A DNA stretch of 52,523 nucleotides from Planctomycetota bacterium (GTDB lineage: Bacteria; Planctomycetota; UBA1135; JACQFD01), in assembly GCA_016792805.1 (NCBI GenBank), contig JAEUHX010000024.1, positions 1-52,523 on the forward strand, given 5' to 3'. Below the pieces are notes generated by a model. The model was not told the origin of the DNA and made no database searches. It was given only the letters and a program-made list of their open reading frames with translations. Position 1 is the first letter of the stretch. Each line of letters starts with the position of its first letter. A program made the position numbers and the translations under genes. Below are positions 9,482 to 17,766 of this stretch, in pieces.

Positions 9482-9660
9482 CTATTGTGCAGCCTCGATC
9501 GCGCGGCGCGCGAATGTCAAGTTTCCTCCCGAGGTGAACGTGGAGGACGCTTCAAAGGTGCTCCGTGTCGGCGCCGGAGCCGGTCACGAGATATCTGAGA
9601 ACGTCGTTGCCGTATCCGCCGAGCACGTCAGCCGTTTCAAACGTCGCCGACGGCGTCCGC
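9482..9660 (-). pseudogene. Decayed 3' end of a second RTX repeat protein
   Basis: On the minus strand, one frame reads TADVLGGYGNDVLRYLVTGS, an RTX calcium-binding repeat, and then meets a stop. A second frame continues with TFTSGGNLTFARRAIEAAQ and a stop at 9482-9484. That ending matches the C-terminus of the intact RTX protein (TFIPNGNVTFARRAIENNQ) encoded at 6241-7527. The two pieces are joined only by a frameshift and no start or upstream body remains, so this is a gene fragment left by deletion or insertion. The region up to about 9720 holds nothing else I recognise. Confidence 0.8.
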
Positions 9661-9754
9661 AATCGCATCCCCGGGGGGCCTTGGGGTGCGGACGACGCAG
9701 TTGTGAGAGCGGGTTGAAGTGGCGAATGCGTCTCTGTGTCGGGCTGCGGCCCGA

Positions 9755-10825
9755 TTATTTGTGGCTCATCCGATCCTGGGTCTGCTGCTGATTGGCCCCC
9801 GAGCGATACATAAGCCCAAGCCCTCGCCCGCGAACCTTCAGCAACTCGTCGCCCTGGATCACGAGGTTCTGCTTCGAAATCTGCCCATTGCTGTCGCGCC
9901 ACGAGTCGGGCACGGCCTTCACCTGGACGGTCGCGGGGCTCACTCCATACATCTGGAGCGCATCCAGCACGTTCACGAGATGCTCGAGCGTCGGCCGGTA
10001 GTGGCCGCTGTCATTCTTGATCGCCTTCACTTTTCCGGCTTCGATCAGCATCGTACCGGTGCAGAGCACCGCATCGCCCGCGAGGTACGAGGAGTGAAAG
10101 AAGTTCTGGCGCTCGAACGAGCCCCGATGGTGCGCCATATAGAACTCGCGCCCCATGCTCAGGGCGAAGCCCGCGAAGCCGGGCTCCATCATTCTCGGAG
10201 CCGTCACGCCGCGACCGTCGGTCCAGCCGATGCCGCGGGAGTCGGCGAGCTGATATTTCCAGGGCGGCGGCTCCCACCAGTTCAATTGATAGCAAAGCCC
10301 ACGCTCGAACTTGAATCGATACTTTTGGGCGTCTGCCCGCGTCAGATACAGCACTGCGTCGAAAGGATCTCCTTTTTGAATCTTATCCGTGTGGAATCCA
10401 TGGGTTCCAAGGATGCGACCCCAATAATCTTCGAGGAGCTGCGGCAGCCGGTTCACGGAGCAGTTGAGCCGTGAGCAGAGCTGATCGACCACTTTTGTAA
10501 AGAGCGCCTGCACCTGCGGCTTGCGCGCGCCGACGATCGGATTCTGAACGGACGAGTGCTCCTTCAGCCACTGATTCGTAAGAAAGTACAGTTGGCCGAG
10601 TACCGCCGTCACGCTCCAGGGGTCGGTCACCATGTGATACTCAGCGACATAGCGATCGATGAGTGTGAGCACCCTGTCGCGTGGGATCGGGCCGCTCCCG
10701 CCGCGCGTCGCATGGATCCAGTCGCTCCCCTGGGGAATCGAGCTGTTGGACGTCACGGACTGGTAGCCGGTGACTGCGGTAAAGCTGGAGACGACGACAG
10801 TGGGCTTCTTAGTGAACCAGGCCAT
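9755..10825 (-). CDS. Protein of unknown function with an effector-like C-terminal module
   Basis: A 356-residue protein starting at ATG 10825, with no signal peptide, transmembrane helix or known catalytic motif that I can see. The N-terminal two thirds are unrecognised. The C-terminal part (about 235-310) reads FFHSSYLAGDAVLCTGTM, then an acidic/basic turn, then KNDSGHYRP, then LEHLVNVLDALQMYGV. I recall this HSSxLAG...AG...SGHYxP...L...L...GV pattern at the ends of diverse uncharacterised and effector or toxin-like bacterial proteins. That link is from memory and untested. The gene lies antisense between moxR-SDR and the DUF58 gene, next to an RTX gene fragment, which points to an acquired insert. 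Its start is 152 bases from the divergent DUF58 start. Confidence 0.75.
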   Translation of the reverse strand: MAWFTKKPTVVVSSFTAVTGYQSVTSNSSIPQGSDWIHATRGGSGPIPRDRVLTLIDRYVAEYHMVTDPWSVTAVLGQLYFLTNQWLKEHSSVQNPIVGARKPQVQALFTKVVDQLCSRLNCSVNRLPQLLEDYWGRILGTHGFHTDKIQKGDPFDAVLYLTRADAQKYRFKFERGLCYQLNWWEPPPWKYQLADSRGIGWTDGRGVTAPRMMEPGFAGFALSMGREFYMAHHRGSFERQNFFHSSYLAGDAVLCTGTMLIEAGKVKAIKNDSGHYRPTLEHLVNVLDALQMYGVSPATVQVKAVPDSWRDSNGQISKQNLVIQGDELLKVRGRGLGLMYRSGANQQQTQDRMSHK

Positions 10826-10939
10826 AGGGAGTCGCCGAGCGCGGACGGGCGGGTCTTCGGCGGCCGGCTCTTAGCGGCGCGCCCGCCCAAACCGAACGCC
10901 GACCACCACGACGGTGCCGGCGCCGCGTACACCGTCCCC

Positions 10940-10954
10940 GTTCCCGCGTATCCT
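10940..10954 (+). promoter_or_regulatory. Shared promoter-like box upstream of the DUF58/Bat operon
   Basis: GTTCCCGCGTATCCT matches the box before moxR with one inserted base. With TATCCT (10949-10954) as the -10 element, transcription would begin near 10961, just ahead of the GTG at 10977. This supports that start over the ATG at 10914, which would lie upstream of the promoter. Confidence 0.45.
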
Positions 10955-10976
10955 GTTCGCCCCTTTTTCGCCCGCC

Positions 10977-11945
10977 GTGATCGATCCCGAAATCCTGAAG
11001 CAGGTCCGCCGTATCCAGGTGCGGACGAGCCGCCTCGTCACCGACGTCATGGCAGGAGGCTACAGCTCGGTGTTCCGCGGCTCGGGAATCGAGTTCGACG
11101 AGGTGCGCGAGTATTCCGAGGGAGATGATCCGCGCGCCGTCGATTGGAACGTGACGGCGCGCGTCGGCCGCCCTTATGTGAAGAAGTTCGTCGAGGAGCG
11201 CGAGCTCACCGTGCTCTTCCTGCTCGACCTCTCGGCCTCTATGGCGTCGGGCGCGCGCGAGCGATCGGCGCGCGACGCCGCCGCCGAATTCTGTGCATGC
11301 CTCGCCCTCACCGCCGACCGCAGCAATGACAAAGTCGGAATGATTGCCTACAGCGACCGAGTCGAGCGCTATGTGCCTGCGAAGAAGGGCTCCGGTCATG
11401 CGCTGCGCCTCGTGCGCGATTGTCTCGCGTTGGAGGCGGCCCATCGCCCCACCGATCCTGTGCCGGCGCTCGAGTTCCTGGCGCGCGTCGTACGCCGCCG
11501 CGCGGTCGTTTTCTGGGTCTCCGACTTCGAGACACGCCTCAACCAGACGAGTGCCTTGTCGCTCTGCGCGCGGCGCCACGACCTCATCGCGGCGCGCATG
11601 CTGACGCCGGAGCTCGATTGGGGCTGCGCCGAGGACGAATCGGTGCGCGGCCCGCTCGCTCTCAAACGGCGCGCCGAGGAACGCCGCCGCGGAACGGCCG
11701 TGGATCGGCCACGTGGCCTGGTTCGGCTGCGCAATGTCGAGACGGGCGCCGACCGCCCCGTCGATTTCAGCTCGCCCGCCGTACGGCGCGCGTGGCGCGA
11801 CACGGCAGCAAGCCATATCACGGCCACGGCGGAGATGTTTCGCCGCGCCGGGGTCGACCTCCTCGACATCCCCGTGGAGGCCCCGGTCGTCGATCCAATT
11901 CTGCGGTTCTTCGAGCGCCGCGAGCGGCGGGTGGGGCATCTGTAA
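10977..11945 (+). CDS. DUF58 domain protein of the Bat operon
   Basis: A 322-residue DUF58 protein. It carries the family signature GSGIEFDEVREYSEGDDPRAVDW near 39-61, then a von Willebrand A-like fold with FLLDLSASM, which supplies the DxSxS metal-site residues. DUF58 proteins are the usual partners of MoxR and are thought to be matured by it. I chose GTG at 10977; an ATG at 10914 is in frame, but it precedes the promoter-like box and adds a proline-rich stretch unlike the family. The stop overlaps the ATG of the next gene by one base (TAATG), so translation is coupled. Confidence 0.9.
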   Translation: MIDPEILKQVRRIQVRTSRLVTDVMAGGYSSVFRGSGIEFDEVREYSEGDDPRAVDWNVTARVGRPYVKKFVEERELTVLFLLDLSASMASGARERSARDAAAEFCACLALTADRSNDKVGMIAYSDRVERYVPAKKGSGHALRLVRDCLALEAAHRPTDPVPALEFLARVVRRRAVVFWVSDFETRLNQTSALSLCARRHDLIAARMLTPELDWGCAEDESVRGPLALKRRAEERRRGTAVDRPRGLVRLRNVETGADRPVDFSSPAVRRAWRDTAASHITATAEMFRRAGVDLLDIPVEAPVVDPILRFFERRERRVGHL

Positions 11946-12967
11946 TGCTGGTCCGCGTAGCGGCGATGGCCGCGCTGCTTTTGTGCGCGGCTCCGGCCGA
12001 CGAGCCCGCATCCGCCCAAGCAAGCGCTCCCGCGTGGCGCGCGCGCGTCGAGGCCACGCCGCCACTTGCCCCAGTGGAGCTCGGCGCGCCCTTCGAGCTC
12101 GTCGTGAAGCGTTTCTGGGCCAAGGCAGAAGCCACAAAAACGAATCTCGAGGAGCCGTTCCCCGATTCGGTGCTGGCACCGCTCGTGGTCTCTCTGAAGG
12201 GGCTTGAGCGACGCGAGGTCGACGGCGATGTCGTCGAGACGCGCCGTTACGAGGCGCGCGCATTTGTGCGCGACGAGGTGCTCGTTCCGCAGCTGCAGAT
12301 TCGAATCGGCGTGAAAAGTGCACTTCCCGGAACGGAGCCCGGACCCGCCGAGCCCGGACCCGGGGCCCTCGATCCGCCGTTCCCGTGGCGCACCGTCTTG
12401 TGGACTTCCGCGGGCGCGCTCGCCGCAGCGGCCTCGCTCCTTGCGGCTGCCCTCTACCTGCGCAGGCGACGGCGGCAGACCGCCGCAGCCGCGCCGTCCC
12501 CGCCGCCTCCGATTCCTCCGCACGAGCGGGCGCTCGCGCGCCTCAGTGCTCTGCGGCGCCTCACACCGTCGACGTACGAAGAAGTGCAGGCCTTCTACGT
12601 CGAGGCCTCCTCCATCGTGCGCGACTACATCGAGGAGCGGTTCGCGCTGCGTGCTCCGGAGATGACGACAGAGGAGTTCCTCGGTGCGCCGCAAACCGAG
12701 CGCGTTCTCGAGCGGCCGCACCGGGCGCTTCTGACGAGCTTCCTCGGCCATTGCGATTTCGTGAAGTTCGGACGCGGCGCGTCGACGCCCGGCGACCGCG
12801 ATCGACTAGTAACTTCAGCCGAGCGCCTCGTGCAGGAGACACGCATCGCCGCAGAGCCCGTCAGCCCCGCCCCCACCGATTCGCAGGTGATTCGAGCGAC
12901 GCAGGCGCGTGCGATCACAAGCCGCGACGGCGGCGAGCACCACAATAAGGGCCGCGCCGATGAGTGA
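11945..12967 (+). CDS. DUF4381-like membrane protein of the Bat operon
   Basis: A 340-residue protein with a signal peptide (about 1-22), an outer domain of about 110 residues and a Pro/Gly linker. One transmembrane helix (about 149-170) is followed by an Arg-rich stop-transfer segment, a proline run and a helical cytoplasmic domain. The layout and position between DUF58 and BatA match the DUF4381 proteins found in moxR operons, but its N-terminal part is longer than a plain DUF4381. It probably anchors or presents the VWA proteins at the membrane; that role is inferred. It overlaps the preceding gene by one base and BatA by 8 bases. Confidence 0.75.
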   Translation: MLVRVAAMAALLLCAAPADEPASAQASAPAWRARVEATPPLAPVELGAPFELVVKRFWAKAEATKTNLEEPFPDSVLAPLVVSLKGLERREVDGDVVETRRYEARAFVRDEVLVPQLQIRIGVKSALPGTEPGPAEPGPGALDPPFPWRTVLWTSAGALAAAASLLAAALYLRRRRRQTAAAAPSPPPPIPPHERALARLSALRRLTPSTYEEVQAFYVEASSIVRDYIEERFALRAPEMTTEEFLGAPQTERVLERPHRALLTSFLGHCDFVKFGRGASTPGDRDRLVTSAERLVQETRIAAEPVSPAPTDSQVIRATQARAITSRDGGEHHNKGRADE

Positions 12968-13946
12968 GCTTCTCGAGTCGGTCTTCGGGTTCGTCTTTGC
13001 CGACCCGTGGATGGGGCTCGGACTTCTGTTGATTCCGCTCGCGCTCTGGCTTCGCGCGCGGCGCGGCAAGCCTGCCATGTCGATCGGCGCGGCCGGGCCC
13101 CTCGCCGCCGTTCCGGGCACCTGGCGCACACGGCTCCTCGGCCTGCCTCCGGTGCTCCACGCGCTCGGCATCGCACTGGCGGTGGCTGCGATGGCGCGGC
13201 CGGTTGTGCGCGACCGAGTTCCACAAAACACAGAAGGCGTCGACATTCTGCTGGTGATGGATCTCTCGTCCTCCATGCGCGAAGTCGACATGGACCCGGC
13301 TGAGAAGCGGACGCGCCTCGACGTGGCGAAAACGACCGCCGCCGAGTTCGTCCGAGCGCGCCGGAACGACCGAATCGGATTGGTGACGTTCGCCGCCTTT
13401 CCCGACATGCGTTGCCCGCTCACGCTCGACCACGACGCGCTGCAACGGTTCATCGCCGATCTGCGGACGGTCGATCCCCGATCGGAGGAGGACAAAACGG
13501 GAATTGGCCTTGGCGTCGCGCGCGCCGCGAAAGCGCTCAAAGACAGCCATGCACGCTCGAAGCTGATCGTGCTGCTGACCGACGGGCAGGAGAATGTGTG
13601 GGAGATCCCGCCCGAGCAGGCGGCAAAGCTCGCCAAGGATTTCCAGGCACGCGCGTACACAGTTGTCGCCGGCAAAGGAACGCGCCACCCCTTCGGCGGC
13701 TGGTCGCCGCTCGACACCTCCGAGGTCGAAAAAGTAGCCACGGTTACAGGCGGGAAGTTCTTCCTCGCAACCGATGCGAAGGCGCTCGAAGCCGTCTACG
13801 AGGAGATCGACCGCCTCGAGAAAACTGAGATCGCAGACCCGCGGTTCCTCTTGAGTGAACGTTACACTTGGTGTCTCGTGCCTGCCGTCGTGCTCCTGGC
13901 GGCGGGCTTCCTCCTGGAGGCGATGGCGCTGCGGGAGGTTCCATGA
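12960..13946 (+). CDS. batA: BatA-like VWA membrane protein
   Basis: A 328-residue inner-membrane protein with two N-terminal transmembrane segments (about 15-30 and 60-80), a von Willebrand A domain and a C-terminal transmembrane helix (about 303-322). The metal-ion-dependent adhesion site shows DLSSSM (DxSxS) and LLTDGQE. BatA is one of the paired VWA proteins of the Bacteroides aerotolerance-type cluster, which has been tied to stress tolerance and envelope integrity. The start overlaps the preceding stop by 8 bases, and its own TGA overlaps the ATG of BatB (ATGA). Confidence 0.92.
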   Translation: MSELLESVFGFVFADPWMGLGLLLIPLALWLRARRGKPAMSIGAAGPLAAVPGTWRTRLLGLPPVLHALGIALAVAAMARPVVRDRVPQNTEGVDILLVMDLSSSMREVDMDPAEKRTRLDVAKTTAAEFVRARRNDRIGLVTFAAFPDMRCPLTLDHDALQRFIADLRTVDPRSEEDKTGIGLGVARAAKALKDSHARSKLIVLLTDGQENVWEIPPEQAAKLAKDFQARAYTVVAGKGTRHPFGGWSPLDTSEVEKVATVTGGKFFLATDAKALEAVYEEIDRLEKTEIADPRFLLSERYTWCLVPAVVLLAAGFLLEAMALREVP

Positions 13947-14995
13947 TCGCCGCCGCACCGCTCTTCGACCGCGCCGACGCCTGGCCGCTGCTGCTCGCGC
14001 TGCCGGTCTTCGCGGCGCTCGTCTGGTGGAGCGCCAAACTTCGCCGCGCGGCCCTTGCGCGATTTGTGGATTCGCTTCGCCAGCGCGCGCTCTGCCCGGA
14101 TTCCTCCCGCGGGCTTCGGCGCACGCGATTTGTGCTCTTGTCGGCCGCCTTCGCCCTGTCGATCGTGGCGCTGCTCGACCCCGTCTACGGCGATGAGATC
14201 CGCCTCCTCGAACCGCCACAGGGCGTCGACGTGATGCTCTGCGTCGACGTGTCGCGATCCATGCTGGCGCGCGACCTGCCGCCGAACCGCCTCGAGCGCG
14301 CCAAGCGCGAAATTGTAAGTTTGGCCGACCGCGCCCGCGGCGACCGCCTCGGACTTGTGGCATTTGCCGGCGAGGCTCGCTGCCTCGTGCCGCTCACCAA
14401 TGATCGCGACACGTTCCGCGGGCTCGTCGATCCGGTCGATCCGCTGAGCGTGCGCCTCGGCGGCACCCACCTCGGGCGCGCCCTCGACACGGCGCTGAAG
14501 GCGCTCGAAAGCTCGGCCGTCGTGGAGGGTGGCGAGAGCAAGCTCGGTCGCTATGAGGTGATCGTGCTCCTGACCGATGGCGAGGATCTGGAGGGTCAGG
14601 GGCTCGCGGTCGCGGAGCGCGCGGCGAAGCTCGGCGTCACGATCCATTGCGTCGGGTTCGGCACGACGCTTGGGAGCAAGATCGCCTCGGAGGAGCGCAA
14701 CGGCGAAGCGTTCCAGCGGGACTCGAGCGGCCAAGAAATCGTGACCCGCATGGACGCCGAGAGCTTGCGGAAGATCGCCTCGGCGACCGGAGGTGAGTTC
14801 CTGCGAGCCGACGCGATGCCGCTGCCGCTCCTCGAGCTCTACGAAAAGCGCATCGTCCCCCAGGCGAAGAAGTCCTACGAGGGGCTCGCCCGAACGCAGA
14901 AGGCCCACCGATTTCAGTGGCCACTCTTCGCCGCGGTGCCGCTCTGGCTAGCCTCACTGGCCCTCACCGACCGCCGTAGATCGCGACTGCGATGA
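13943..14995 (+). CDS. batB: BatB-like VWA membrane protein
   Basis: A 350-residue VWA protein paralogous to BatA. It has two N-terminal transmembrane segments, CVDVSRSM as the MIDAS motif, LLTDGEDLEGQG as the second metal-site loop, and a C-terminal hydrophobic segment before an Arg-rich tail. The ATG overlaps the BatA stop (ATGA) and is preceded by GGGAGG. It ends in a second ATGA overlap with the next gene. BatA and BatB are thought to work as a pair with the TPR proteins that follow. Confidence 0.92.
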   Translation: MIAAAPLFDRADAWPLLLALPVFAALVWWSAKLRRAALARFVDSLRQRALCPDSSRGLRRTRFVLLSAAFALSIVALLDPVYGDEIRLLEPPQGVDVMLCVDVSRSMLARDLPPNRLERAKREIVSLADRARGDRLGLVAFAGEARCLVPLTNDRDTFRGLVDPVDPLSVRLGGTHLGRALDTALKALESSAVVEGGESKLGRYEVIVLLTDGEDLEGQGLAVAERAAKLGVTIHCVGFGTTLGSKIASEERNGEAFQRDSSGQEIVTRMDAESLRKIASATGGEFLRADAMPLPLLELYEKRIVPQAKKSYEGLARTQKAHRFQWPLFAAVPLWLASLALTDRRRSRLR

Positions 14996-15975
14996 GCCTG
15001 CTTCCCGCCCTCGTGCTTGCTCTGGTGACGCAGACGGCCTCGGCGCCGGCCGGCGCCAACCCAAGCGCGTTACCGCTGCCGTCGAGCGCCGACGCGCAAG
15101 CCACAAAGGGCCGCCCGCGCGGCTCGTTCCGCGAAGGAGTCGAGGCGCTGCGGGCGGGCAGGCACGCCGAAGCCCTGGAGATTCTGTCGTCCATCGAGGG
15201 TGAAGACCCCGACGGAGCGCCTCCGGAGCTTCTGTGGGACAAGGCGCTCGCCGCATTCGGCTCGGGCGACTTGCACACATCGGAGGCCTCCGCGGAGAAA
15301 GCGGCGGCGCGCGGCGGCGAGCGGTTCCAGCGCCGTCGCGACTTTCTCCGCGGAAATGTGGGGTTCCGGAAAGCGCAGGCTCTCGAGCAGCAGATCGATT
15401 CGGCCCTGTCGAAGGCGAGCGCTCCCGGCGGCGCGTCTGCGGCCGCGCCGCTCCCCGACCCGGCCGAGTACGACAAAGCCATCGCCCAGGCGGAGGCGGC
15501 GCGCGACGCGTGGATTCAGGCAGCGACAGGCACGGGCGCCCTAGAATCGGAGCACCTCGACGCCGCACGCCGAAACGTCGAGCGTGCCCTGCTGAAGATC
15601 GAGGAGCTCAAGAAAAAGAAGGAGGAGCTCGAGAAGCGCAAGAACGAGCAGGATCAACAGAACCAGGATCAAAATAAGGACCAAAACAAAGATCAAAAGA
15701 AAGATCAGAACCAAGACGAGAAGCCTCAGTCGCAGCCCAAGGACGGCAAGCCCGAGAGTTCGCCGAGCGACCCCAAGGATTCTCCGCAGGAACAGAAACC
15801 CGACGAGAAGGAGCAGAAAGAGGAGCAGCCGCAGCAGCAGCCCCAAGGCGAGCCCAAGGAGCTCCCCCAGGAGCAGGCGCAGCGGCTCCTCGACAAGCTC
15901 GACGAGAAGGAAAAGCAGCGCCGCGAGTACATGAAAGCGCGTGCCAAGGCCGTGAAGGTCCCGAAGGATTGGTGA
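14992..15975 (+). CDS. batC: BatC-like TPR protein with a Lys/Gln/Asp/Glu-rich tail
   Basis: A 327-residue exported protein: a signal peptide, a region resembling degenerate TPR helices (about 35-130), then from about 195 to 300 a highly charged low-complexity stretch rich in Lys, Gln, Asp, Asn and Glu. A short conserved helical end, EQAQRLLDKLDEKEKQRREY, lies near 297-316. The position after BatB, the TPR-like start and the low-complexity tail fit BatC. The tail includes several imperfect NQDQNKDQ-type repeats (15650-15715), prone to slippage. ATGA overlap with batB couples the two. Confidence 0.75.
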   Translation: MSLLPALVLALVTQTASAPAGANPSALPLPSSADAQATKGRPRGSFREGVEALRAGRHAEALEILSSIEGEDPDGAPPELLWDKALAAFGSGDLHTSEASAEKAAARGGERFQRRRDFLRGNVGFRKAQALEQQIDSALSKASAPGGASAAAPLPDPAEYDKAIAQAEAARDAWIQAATGTGALESEHLDAARRNVERALLKIEELKKKKEELEKRKNEQDQQNQDQNKDQNKDQKKDQNQDEKPQSQPKDGKPESSPSDPKDSPQEQKPDEKEQKEEQPQQQPQGEPKELPQEQAQRLLDKLDEKEKQRREYMKARAKAVKVPKDW

Positions 15976-15978
15976 TCA

Positions 15979-17766
15979 TTGCGGGCTCTCTATTTTAGTA
16001 GCATTCTCGGGGCGCTCGCCGCGGCGGCGCCGGCGCAGCAGCCGGAGCTGAAACTCCAGGGGCCTGATCCGTCGATTGTAAAGCTCGGCGACGCTGCGGA
16101 GCTCGTGGTGCGCCTCCTCCAAGCGGAGCGCGGCCAGCTGCTGCCGATCTCGCCCATCGAGGGGCTCGAGATCGAGGCATCGAAGCCCGGCTACTCGGAG
16201 ATGTCCTCCATTGAGGGCGGCCGGATCTACCGGCACGTCGAGCTGCGGTGGACGGTCTCGTTGCGGCCCCATCGGGAGGGCGTCTTCGAGATTCCAAAGC
16301 TCCGGGTGAAGGTCGGCGAGCAGATTCTCGAGTCGGCGTCGATCAAGCTCGAGGCGGTGAAAGATGTCACCGGCGCACAATTCGGCTTCCTCGATATTGT
16401 TGCATCCAAAGAGAAGGCTTTCCTCAATGAGCCGGTGACGGTGCGGCTTCGGTTTGGGATCGACCGGGAGATCTCGGGCAAGCTCGTCACGCTCCATCCG
16501 TCCCTCAAGCTGCAGGCGCGCATCGATGCCGGGTGGATCTCGGAGCCCGCTGGCGCGGTGCTGATGCAGCAGGGGGCGCCGGGCGGACGCGAAACGGTGA
16601 CGCTCGCCGTGAACCAGCAGGCGGTCGCCGCCGACTACGTCGGAACCGAGCAGAGGAACGGCCGAGCGTTTCAGGTCTTTGAAATTGTGAGGTCCGTGAT
16701 TCCCGTGCGAACCGGCGCCATTGATCTCTCGGCGCCTTTGTTGCATTTCCGCTACGCAAAGCGCGTGGAGGACGACTTCTTCGGCGGGCGCGTCGCGCGG
16801 GGCGGCGTCGAATCGGCCTATGTGTACGGAACGGGGAAATCAATTGAGGTGCTCCCGCTGCCCGAGCAGGGGCGCCCCGCCGGTTTCTCCGGCGGAGTCG
16901 GCGCGTTCCGCGTGACCGCCTCAGCGTCCCCCACGGATCTGAAGGTCGGCGAGAGCCTGAAGCTGCGGCTCTCCATCGAAGGCGAGGGCAACCTCGAGTT
17001 CCTCGAATCGCCCAAAGTCGATGGGCTCGAGGGATTTCATAATTTTGGGAAAATTGAGGAGAAGAGTCCCACGCAGCGGACAGTGATCTATGACCTCTCG
17101 CCGCTGTCCGATTCGGTAAAGGAGATCCCGCCGATTCGGTTCAGCTACTTCGACCCGACGCCGCCGGGAAGCTATAAAACGGCTGAGACGCCGCCCATCC
17201 GCCTGAAGGTGAACCCGCTCCCACCGGGCGGAGCCCTGGCTCCGCTCTCGGGAGAGGACGGCAAGCGCGCCATCGCAGGTGTCGACGACATCCTCGACAT
17301 GAAGTCACTTGCGGGGCTCGGTCCATGGCGGCCTCCCGCCGCACCGAGCGTCGCCACAGCGACGGCAATCCTTGCGGCACCCTGGCTCCTCGCGGGCGCA
17401 GCCTTGGTGATCTTGCGGAAACGGGAGGAGGATCTCGCCAATCCCGAGCGCGTCCGTGCCCGCGGCGCGGCCGCCGCCTTCCGTGCCGCGAGTGCCGCGC
17501 CGGGAGCCGATGCTACAGAAGCTTTTGCCACCTATCTGGCGGCGAAGCTCGGGTGTGCGCCGGCGGCGGTCGTGTCACCCGACCTTGCCCAACGCCTCGC
17601 CGCACGCGGAATCGATGGGCAGCTCGCGCAGCGCGCCGCCGATGCGCTCGACCGAGCTGTGGCCTCTCGGTATGCCGGCGGCGCAGCGGGAGCGGCTGCC
17701 GGCGGCGACTTCGGCGCGCTCGTCGCCGAGCTTGAATCTCAGTTCGACCGATCGGTGCCGAAGTGA
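15979..17766 (+). CDS. batD: BatD-like oxygen-tolerance protein
   Basis: A 595-residue protein with a signal peptide, several beta-sandwich repeats of the BatD type (about 25-430), one transmembrane helix (about 452-475) and a cytoplasmic helical tail. TTG at 15979 is the only usable start: the frame has a stop at 15973-15975 just before it, and the leader peptide begins there. TTG may lower expression relative to batA-C. BatD proteins belong to the Bat complex in the envelope; their exact role is not settled. The gene begins three bases after batC ends, and its TGA overlaps the GTG of the next gene. Confidence 0.88.
   Translation: MRALYFSSILGALAAAAPAQQPELKLQGPDPSIVKLGDAAELVVRLLQAERGQLLPISPIEGLEIEASKPGYSEMSSIEGGRIYRHVELRWTVSLRPHREGVFEIPKLRVKVGEQILESASIKLEAVKDVTGAQFGFLDIVASKEKAFLNEPVTVRLRFGIDREISGKLVTLHPSLKLQARIDAGWISEPAGAVLMQQGAPGGRETVTLAVNQQAVAADYVGTEQRNGRAFQVFEIVRSVIPVRTGAIDLSAPLLHFRYAKRVEDDFFGGRVARGGVESAYVYGTGKSIEVLPLPEQGRPAGFSGGVGAFRVTASASPTDLKVGESLKLRLSIEGEGNLEFLESPKVDGLEGFHNFGKIEEKSPTQRTVIYDLSPLSDSVKEIPPIRFSYFDPTPPGSYKTAETPPIRLKVNPLPPGGALAPLSGEDGKRAIAGVDDILDMKSLAGLGPWRPPAAPSVATATAILAAPWLLAGAALVILRKREEDLANPERVRARGAAAAFRAASAAPGADATEAFATYLAAKLGCAPAAVVSPDLAQRLAARGIDGQLAQRAADALDRAVASRYAGGAAGAAAGGDFGALVAELESQFDRSVPK

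Noticed and set aside
10914..10976. ATG 10914 as the start of the DUF58 gene
   Set aside because: It lies upstream of the promoter-like box and adds 21 Pro-rich residues absent from the family.
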